From an uncultured Ignavibacteria bacterium (GTDB lineage: Bacteria; Bacteroidota; Ignavibacteria; Tepidaquicellales; Tepidaquicellaceae): 10,909 nt of DNA. The notes below the pieces were generated by a model. The model was not told the DNA's origin. It made no database searches and worked only from the letters and a program-made list of their open reading frames with translations. How positions within the stretch are numbered: the stretch's first letter is position 1; the number at the start of each line of letters is the position of its first letter. This document shows positions 5,562-10,909 of the stretch, one piece after another. The DNA is taken from the NCBI GenBank assembly GCA_937924675.1, contig CALEVL010000028.1:1-10909 (forward strand), in the 5' to 3' direction. Both the position numbers and the translations under genes were made by a program.

Positions 5562-5801
5562 AGGAGTGACAAACATAGAGTGAATGACAATTTTAAAAAG
5601 TGAATGACAGACACAAATTGAAATACAATCTTTTACCCTCTGGCTATGCACACAACCTAAATGATCCGCAACATCAGTATCAAAATGAAATCTCCGTGTA
5701 ACTCCGTGCACCTCAGTGGAACTCCGTGTAATAAACCCCACAGGTCATAATCGAAAAGTTGAATAGACATTACTGACCGCAAGTATTAATTTGAACTACT
5801 T

Positions 5802-6650
5802 ATGACCAACAAACACACACTATACATCGAAAACAAGCATGGCGATAAGATGCCTGCTGATTTCCGTTACGCTCAGTCCGGAGAAAAGAAACCACTTGTG
5901 CTGTTCTCTCACGGATTCAAGGGCTTCAAAGACTGGGGATGCTTCCCATACATGATGGAACGACTTGCTGATGCGGGCTTTTTTTGCGTTTCATTCAACT
6001 TCTCATACAACGGCGCTGGGGAGGACCCGAAGGACCAGCTTGATTTTACACGCCTGGATCTCTTTGCGAAGAATACTTTCTCCCGTGAACTTGATGACCT
6101 CGGAAGTGTAATTGACTTTCTTGATACGAACCGGAATTCATACGAATATGATTTTGAAGAACTCTATCTCCTCGGTCATTCAAGAGGCGGAGGCATCAGT
6201 ATCCTAAAAGCCGGTGAAGATCAGAGAGTAAAGAAGCTTGCAGTACTTGCATCTGTCAATTCATTCGACAGGTACAGCGATATTCTGAAACAGAAATGGA
6301 AAGAGGCCGGATTCTTTGAAGTGCTTAACTCACGCACAAATCAGGTTATGAGAATGGATTATGATCTCATAGATGATCTTGAAAAAAACCTGCAGCGACT
6401 TGACATCCGCAAGGCCATTGAGAATATTCACGTGCCAACTCTGCTTGTTCACGGCATGCAGGATATTACTGTTGACTATTCTAACGGAGAAGATCTCTAC
6501 AGCAGAAGCAATAAATCTCATACATTCTTCCGGCTGATTGAAAACACAGGACATACTTTTGGAGCGGTTCATCCTTATGAAGGAACCACAAAAGCTCTTG
6601 AAGAAGTAATTGAGATCCTCACCGGATTCTTTGGAAATGCTACGGCTTAG
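5802..6650 (+). CDS. Alpha/beta hydrolase (dienelactone-hydrolase / S9-like), 282 aa
   Basis: A cytoplasmic serine hydrolase of the alpha/beta fold with no signal peptide. The oxyanion-hole strand is LVLFSHGFKGFKDW (32-45). The nucleophile elbow is GHSRGG (125-130) with Ser127. The acid is probably Asp221 in LLVHGMQDITVD, and the base His251 in NTGHTFG (His257 is a nearby alternative). All catalytic elements are therefore present. A helical cap region lies between the elbow and the acid (about 150-205). The length fits single-domain hydrolases of this class. The substrate cannot be read from sequence; an ester or short peptide is generic for the fold. Only 7 nt separate its stop from the antiporter start, so these are probably one transcript. 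The start has no Shine-Dalgarno site, but the family's N-terminal strand begins directly after it. Confidence 0.88.
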   Translation: MTNKHTLYIENKHGDKMPADFRYAQSGEKKPLVLFSHGFKGFKDWGCFPYMMERLADAGFFCVSFNFSYNGAGEDPKDQLDFTRLDLFAKNTFSRELDDLGSVIDFLDTNRNSYEYDFEELYLLGHSRGGGISILKAGEDQRVKKLAVLASVNSFDRYSDILKQKWKEAGFFEVLNSRTNQVMRMDYDLIDDLEKNLQRLDIRKAIENIHVPTLLVHGMQDITVDYSNGEDLYSRSNKSHTFFRLIENTGHTFGAVHPYEGTTKALEEVIEILTGFFGNATA

Positions 6651-6657
6651 TTTATAG

Positions 6658-8130
6658 ATGAAGTATTTGAAAGAGAATTTCAGAAGCATGTTTGTTCTTT
6701 TGTCATTGGTCTCATGCATTGGCGGAGCGCTCAGTCAGAATGGCACAGGCATTATCAATTTCGCCGGCGGTTCAGATTTCTCATCCATATACCTGATTCT
6801 GTTCTTCATTATTGCCGGAGCAGTTACAGGGAGATATTTAGCCAGAAAACTGAAACAGCCGGAAGTACTCGGCGAACTGATAATAGGTGTCATCATTGGT
6901 GCGTTCCTTTATCAGATCAATCTTCCGGAAATGGTTCTTCTTAGACATCAGGGTGATGTGAAGAATATTGAGAAAGATGTATTTGAAAATGGGGAAACCT
7001 GGAACTCATCAATAGAGAAGAATCTTGCCGGTGATCCTGCTTTGAAAGAAAGACTGACGGGAATTCTTAACAACGCGTCATTTGCAGATTATGATTTCAC
7101 TGTTAAATCTATACTCCTTTTTTCAAACCTCGGAGTGCTTGTACTGCTTTTTCTTGTAGGACTCGAGTCGAGCATTGAAGAAATGCTGAAGGTCGGAGGT
7201 CCTTCAATGTCAACCGCAGTGATCGGAGTAGTTGTGCCGAGCGTTCTCGGCTTTGCAGTATCTTATCTGATGATGCCTGAACGGGATATCACGTTGCATC
7301 TTTTTATGGGAGCTGCCCTTAGCGCCACGAGTATCGGCATAACGGCAAGAGTATTCAAAGACATGAATAAGCTTCAGATACCTGAAGCAAAAATAGTTCT
7401 CGGTGCGGCTGTCATTGATGATGTGCTTGGATTGATCCTGCTTGCTGTGGTAACAGGAATAGTAATCATGGGAATCATTGAACCTTCGGCTGCTTTATTC
7501 ATAATTCTGAAAGCAGTCTTGTTCCTTGGAGTGACGTTATACATCGGCTCAAGATTCTTGCGTCAGCAGATAAAACTTGTCGCTATACTGGACAACAAAA
7601 ATCTTCGGTTACTGTTTCCATTTGCTCTTCTCATTCTGCTTGCCTGGCTGAGTGAAGCAATCGGACTTTCGGGAATTGTCGGGGCGTTTGCCGCAGGATT
7701 GATAATCAAGGAAGAGTATTTTAATGATGCGCTGAAAGACAGGAAGAGATCAGTTAAACAGGTAATTGAACCTATTGAGGCAATATTTGCCCCGGTGTTT
7801 TTTGTACTGATGGGAATACAGGTTGATGTTACTGCCTTTCTGAATGCTGAAGTGCTTTGGCTCGCATTGCTTCTCACGGTAGTTGCAATCGGCGGAAAGC
7901 TCATCTCCGGAATATTTGCAAAAGGAATGGATAAGAAAATAATCGGCATAGGTATGATACCAAGAGGTGAAGTCGGACTTATCTTTGCCGGAATTGGAAA
8001 ATCAATAGGAATACTCGACAGCTCATTGTTCTCATCGGTAATAATACTTGTAATTCTCACTACTCTTATAACCCCGCCGGCGCTTAAGTGGGCGTTTGAG
8101 AATTATGAGAGCAATAGCATCAAAGCTTAA
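6658..8130 (+). CDS. CPA2-family cation:proton antiporter (Na+/H+ or K+/H+), 490 aa
   Basis: An inner-membrane exchanger of the monovalent cation:proton antiporter-2 family (Kef/NapA-like), with about 12-13 hydrophobic segments from residue 44 onward. The helix with the ion-binding aspartate pair reads LGAAVIDDVLGLILLAV, with Asp254-Asp255. The preceding unwound helix is GAALSATSIGITARVFKDM (218-236). C-terminal signatures include LSGIVGAFAAGLII (337-350), APVFFVLMGIQVD (378-390) and IPRGEVGLIFAGIG (434-447) with the conserved PRGE. No RCK/TrkA-N regulatory domain follows, so it is a bare transporter. Two things are odd: a signal-sequence-like N-terminus containing a lipobox-type LVSC (17-20), and a hydrophilic insert of about 55 residues (93-147) between the second and third transport helices. 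DD-type members are usually electrogenic sodium or proton exchangers, but ion specificity cannot be decided from sequence. Confidence 0.92.
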   Translation: MKYLKENFRSMFVLLSLVSCIGGALSQNGTGIINFAGGSDFSSIYLILFFIIAGAVTGRYLARKLKQPEVLGELIIGVIIGAFLYQINLPEMVLLRHQGDVKNIEKDVFENGETWNSSIEKNLAGDPALKERLTGILNNASFADYDFTVKSILLFSNLGVLVLLFLVGLESSIEEMLKVGGPSMSTAVIGVVVPSVLGFAVSYLMMPERDITLHLFMGAALSATSIGITARVFKDMNKLQIPEAKIVLGAAVIDDVLGLILLAVVTGIVIMGIIEPSAALFIILKAVLFLGVTLYIGSRFLRQQIKLVAILDNKNLRLLFPFALLILLAWLSEAIGLSGIVGAFAAGLIIKEEYFNDALKDRKRSVKQVIEPIEAIFAPVFFVLMGIQVDVTAFLNAEVLWLALLLTVVAIGGKLISGIFAKGMDKKIIGIGMIPRGEVGLIFAGIGKSIGILDSSLFSSVIILVILTTLITPPALKWAFENYESNSIKA

Positions 8131-8142
8131 AACAATATTGAA

Positions 8143-10692
8143 ATGAAAAACACATTTGGACTAATATTTTCTCTGATGATCTTTGCCGCGATCTTTATAT
8201 ACTTTGTATTCAGAGATTCACAGGATCATTCATACCAGAATTTTTCTGATTTCACGAAGGCCGCTGTTCCTGCAGATGAATGGTTTGAAATTCAAAGAGC
8301 ATTTCCTTTCGATGAGATCCCGCAGAATGAATATCTGAAATCGGTTGAGTATGTGAAGAACAATATGCAGGCAGCTCCAAATCCAGGAAGCGATGCGCTT
8401 CCAGAGTGGCAGCTTGCCGGTCCGACCAATATCGAAGGAAGAGTTACTACAATAGCGATTCATCCGCAGACGCCTCAGACAGTTTACATTGGAACTGCCA
8501 ATGGCGGCGTGTGGAAGTCAACCAACTTCTGCCAATCATGGACAAGCGTCTTCAATAATCAAAACACTTCATCCATTGGTGCCCTGGCCATCGATCCGCT
8601 GAACGGCAATGTAATTTATTGCGGAACCGGTGAAGCCAATTCACTTCGCAGCTACTATCCGGGAACTGGGATCTACAAATCAACGGACGGAGGAGCAACG
8701 TGGATTTTCTCCGGACTGGACAGTTCATACTGCTTTGGTAACATCGCCATTGATCCGGTGAACCCGCAGATCATCTATGCGGCTGCATTAGGTTCAACCA
8801 GAAGAAAAACTGATCAGCGCGGAGTTTACAGATCTTCAAACGGAGGCGCTTCATGGGAAAGGAGACTCTACATTGCAGATTCTGTCGGTGCAGTTGATGT
8901 TGTGATCGATCCTTCCAATCCTACGAAAGTGATCGCCGCAATGTGGGAAAGACAAAGGCGTGAAGATTACATTAAATACGGCGGAAGAAATTCCGGCATA
9001 TACATATCAACAAACTCCGGCGCTAACTGGGCTCAGCCCGGAGGAGGATTTCCTGTGAATGATGTGAACCTCGGAAGAATATCATTAGACATCAGCAGAT
9101 CGAATCCGCAAGTCATATATGCGCTCACGGCAGGTACAAGCGGCACTTCCAGAGGACTTTACAAAACATCTAACGGAGGAACAAACTGGTCACAGATAAA
9201 TGCTTCGGCTGCTCCGTCATCAAACTATGCTTGGTTCAACAGGATCTGCAAAGTATCTCCCGCAAATCCTGATAAGGTCTTTGCCGGCGGACTGGAAATG
9301 CATCTCTCCTTGAACGGAGGATCAACATTGTCCGGAGTAACTACTTCACATGTCGATCAGCATGCAGTTGCCTTTGCACCGTCAAATCCTGATTACATAG
9401 TTATCGGCAATGACGGAGGAATTGATTATTCAGTTAACGGCGGATCATCATGGCAGTTCAGCACATCCTTGCCTGTAACACAATTCTATGCCGGTGAAAT
9501 CGACTACAATAATCCGAACACAATACTCGGCGGAACTCAGGATAACGGCACTGTCAGAACAACCGGTTCTGCCAATAACTGGAATGAGATATACGGCGGT
9601 GACGGATTCTATTGCCTTGTTGATTACATCAATCCGCAAAATGTTTATGCAAGTTCGCAGACAGGTGGACTTGGAAGATCCGTTGACGGGGGACAAAGCT
9701 TTAATTCAGGTACCACCGGACTTGATCTTACTTACACAAACTGGATGACACCTTATGTGATGGATAAGAATAATCCGCAGGTCTTGTATTGCGGAACGTA
9801 TAAAATTCATAAGACAACCAACGGAATGCAGTCATGGACTGCGATCAGTCCGGATCTTGCAAACAGGCACGTTGCAAACCTTGGGACAATCACAACTGTT
9901 GACGTTGCCAAATCAGATCCAAATGTAATCTATTGCGGTACTGATGATGCAAATGTATGGGTTACCACAAACTCCGGCACTAACTGGACAAAAATAAACT
10001 CAGGTCTTCCGTACAGATGGGTGACAAGAGTTACCATACATCCTGACTCAGCAAACGTTTGCTATGTAACTCTCTCCGGATACAAAGTTGACTCAACCGG
10101 TTCGCATATTTTCAGGACAACAAACTTCGGTTCGAGCTGGACTTCGATCAGGGGCAATCTGCCTGATGCGCCGATAAATGATGTAGTGATAGACCCGGCG
10201 AATACTAACACACTCTATATTGGAACAGACATCACTGTAATGTACACAACAAATCTCGGAGCAAACTGGTATCTGCTTGGAAACGGAATACCTTCAAATG
10301 TTCCGTGTCATGATCTTACATTGCATAATCCCACAAGATCGCTGGTTGTATGGACGCACGGCAGAAGCGCATTCAGGACAACTCTCCCGCTCACAAATAT
10401 TACAGAGAGCAATGTAAATGTTCCGGAATCGTCTGAGCTGCTTCAAAATTATCCCAATCCGTTCAACCCAAGTACAGTGATAAGTTATCGCATAGATGAA
10501 ATGAGTAAAGTCAAAGTGATCGTCTCGGATATGCTAGGAAGACAAGTTGCTGAACTTTTGAATGAAACTAAGGATGCAGGTTTGCATGATCTTGAGTTCA
10601 ATGCAGCCAATCTCCCAAGCGGATTTTATTTCTACTCGCTGAACATTAACGGAAGAGTTGTTGCCTCAAAGCGAATGACGCTGTTGAAATAG
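8143..10692 (+). CDS. Secreted BNR-repeat (sortilin/Vps10-like propeller) protein with T9SS type A sorting domain, 849 aa
   Basis: An exported beta-propeller protein. The N-terminus has a hydrophobic segment (5-23) that would direct Sec export. After a short linker, propeller blades begin near residue 92 (GPTNIEGRVTTIAIHP). About 12 BNR/Asp-box motifs of the form T-S/N-x-G-x-x-W follow: KSTNFCQSW near 124, KSTDGGATW near 179, RSSNGGASW, ISTNSGANW, KTSNGGTNW, YSVNGGSSW, VTTNSGTNW, RTTNFGSSW, YTTNLGANW near 701. They alternate with NPQVIYCGT-like strands. WTHGRSAF (737-744) matches the T-H-G-R segment that closes propellers of this group. The tail (about 760-849) is a T9SS type A domain: NYPNPFNPS at 769-777, then VKVIVSDMLGRQV and GFYFYSLNINGRVVASKRMTLLK. 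Such proteins are often labelled 'glycosyl hydrolase', but no catalytic site is evident. It starts 12 nt after the antiporter stop, so it is probably in that operon. Confidence 0.92.
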   Translation: MKNTFGLIFSLMIFAAIFIYFVFRDSQDHSYQNFSDFTKAAVPADEWFEIQRAFPFDEIPQNEYLKSVEYVKNNMQAAPNPGSDALPEWQLAGPTNIEGRVTTIAIHPQTPQTVYIGTANGGVWKSTNFCQSWTSVFNNQNTSSIGALAIDPLNGNVIYCGTGEANSLRSYYPGTGIYKSTDGGATWIFSGLDSSYCFGNIAIDPVNPQIIYAAALGSTRRKTDQRGVYRSSNGGASWERRLYIADSVGAVDVVIDPSNPTKVIAAMWERQRREDYIKYGGRNSGIYISTNSGANWAQPGGGFPVNDVNLGRISLDISRSNPQVIYALTAGTSGTSRGLYKTSNGGTNWSQINASAAPSSNYAWFNRICKVSPANPDKVFAGGLEMHLSLNGGSTLSGVTTSHVDQHAVAFAPSNPDYIVIGNDGGIDYSVNGGSSWQFSTSLPVTQFYAGEIDYNNPNTILGGTQDNGTVRTTGSANNWNEIYGGDGFYCLVDYINPQNVYASSQTGGLGRSVDGGQSFNSGTTGLDLTYTNWMTPYVMDKNNPQVLYCGTYKIHKTTNGMQSWTAISPDLANRHVANLGTITTVDVAKSDPNVIYCGTDDANVWVTTNSGTNWTKINSGLPYRWVTRVTIHPDSANVCYVTLSGYKVDSTGSHIFRTTNFGSSWTSIRGNLPDAPINDVVIDPANTNTLYIGTDITVMYTTNLGANWYLLGNGIPSNVPCHDLTLHNPTRSLVVWTHGRSAFRTTLPLTNITESNVNVPESSELLQNYPNPFNPSTVISYRIDEMSKVKVIVSDMLGRQVAELLNETKDAGLHDLEFNAANLPSGFYFYSLNINGRVVASKRMTLLK

Positions 10693-10855
10693 TCTGTAAG
10701 ATTTTCAGCACTGATTGCCCGGCAAGTAAGGTACTGCCCGAGTCATTGCTCAACTTTTTTGAAGGGTAGGGATGTATGCTCAGGAGCGGAATTCTCCTCT
10801 GTTAAAGTGTTGTTGCCTTCTCATTGTATGATCACCGACTGACTCTGCTGGTTCA
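10693..10855. other. Non-coding gap after the BNR protein
   Basis: No gene is seen on either strand. The stretch holds a small palindrome (10715-10725) and a short AGGAG/CTCCT dyad near 10780-10796. There is a T6 run near 10755, but no stable stem precedes it. I therefore cannot name a plus-strand terminator for the hydrolase-antiporter-BNR operon. Confidence 0.4.
10715..10725. repeat. TTGCC-C-GGCAA palindrome shared with the intergenic island
   Basis: TTGCCCGGCAA is identical to 5541-5551 in the right inverted-repeat arm, and the match extends one base further (G). It is probably a fragment of the same dispersed repeat family. Confidence 0.4.
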
Positions 10856-10892
10856 ACAAAAAAGCCCTGCAAACTTTTCAGTTCACAGGACT
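10856..10892 (-). terminator. Rho-independent terminator for a minus-strand gene beyond the right edge
   Basis: On the minus strand a 14-bp stem (10892-10879 with 10874-10861, including three G-U pairs) closes a GAAA tetraloop. It is followed by a run of five T residues (10862-10858). On the plus strand no T-run follows, so the direction is clear. It implies a convergent gene whose 3' end is at or just past the right edge; a TAA can be read at 10893-10891, but its frame cannot be confirmed. Confidence 0.75.
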
Positions 10893-10909
10893 TAGATTGA
10901 TCTGTTTCT

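Larger units (their letters stand above)
5202..5732. repeat. Nested repeat island between the VOC and hydrolase genes
   Basis: This island fills most of the 628-bp gene-free stretch 5174-5801. The outermost layer is an inverted pair of arrays (5203-5242 and 5692-5731), each of four 10-bp units. Inside are TGTCATYC-type ends (5265-5272 and 5281-5288 on the left, inverted as GAATGACA at 5582-5589 and 5602-5609 on the right). Further in are a pair of ~51-bp direct repeats and a perfect 20-bp inverted repeat. No transposase or real coding sequence is present; frames open through it translate repeat units. It looks like a non-autonomous, MITE-like or REP-like composite, possibly built by nested insertions. 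Confidence 0.7.

Noticed and set aside
5202..5732. CRISPR array
   Set aside because: The repeats are 10-bp tandem units without spacers, or two ~51-bp copies of mixed layout. There are no regularly spaced identical repeats and no cas genes.
5327..5741. Two overlapping minus-strand open frames (95 and 74 codons) across the island
   Set aside because: They run through the same inverted and direct repeats and into the 10-bp array, so they are by-products of GC-rich repeat sequence without stops.
5759..5793. Promoter before the hydrolase (TTGAAT at 5759-5764, TATTAA at 5784-5789 or TTAATTTG at 5786-5793)
   Set aside because: The spacings (19 and 24 nt) fit neither sigma-70 nor the Bacteroidota pattern well, and the start would fall only a few bases before the ATG.
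6330..6719. 129-codon minus-strand open frame across the hydrolase/antiporter junction, and a 165-codon one at 7563-8060
   Set aside because: Both are antisense to well-supported genes with catalytic motifs and transmembrane signatures, and they show no domain of their own.
10730..10765. Plus-strand terminator after the BNR gene (T6 run near 10755)
   Set aside because: Only a 3-bp GAG/CTC stem precedes the T-run, which is too weak to call.

Overview
The window reads as a chromosomal segment of moderate GC content from a bacterium of the Bacteroidota/Chlorobiota (FCB) group, most likely Ignavibacteria or a close relative. The main clue is the last complete gene. It ends in a type A sorting domain with the motif NYPNPFNPSTVISYRI, the form of the type IX secretion (T9SS) C-terminal signal typical of that group. 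Two secreted repeat proteins of the kind abundant in these genomes, scarce Shine-Dalgarno sequences, and one Bacteroidota-style promoter candidate agree with this. No gene is diagnostic to species level.

Layout: (1) 1-1835, minus strand: the first 611 codons of a large secreted protein that runs off the left edge. It has an Ycf48/BNR-like propeller followed by a right-handed beta-helix region. Its leader contains an in-frame palindromic element. (2) 2010-3479, plus, divergent: a 489-residue all-helical protein of unknown function. (3) 3480-3830: a gap with several small dyads. (4) 3831-5173, plus: a compact cluster of two SRPBCC/AHSA1-like ligand-binding proteins and a VOC (PhnB-like) protein. 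(5) 5174-5801: a 628-base non-coding stretch holding a nested repeat island, bounded by an inverted pair of arrays of four 10-bp units. (6) 5802-10692, plus: three closely spaced genes, probably one operon, for an alpha/beta hydrolase, a CPA2-type cation:proton antiporter and an 849-residue T9SS-exported BNR-repeat protein. (7) 10693-10909: a gap ending in a strong minus-strand terminator that belongs to a gene beyond the right edge.

Functionally these look like unrelated housekeeping or accessory modules: surface/secreted repeat proteins, small-molecule handling (SRPBCC, VOC, hydrolase) and ion homeostasis (antiporter). I see no defence system, phage genes, CRISPR array, transposase or RNA gene. 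The most unusual content is in the repeats (the leader-embedded palindrome and the 5.2-5.7 kb island), the uncharacterised helical protein, and the lipobox-like N-terminus of the antiporter.
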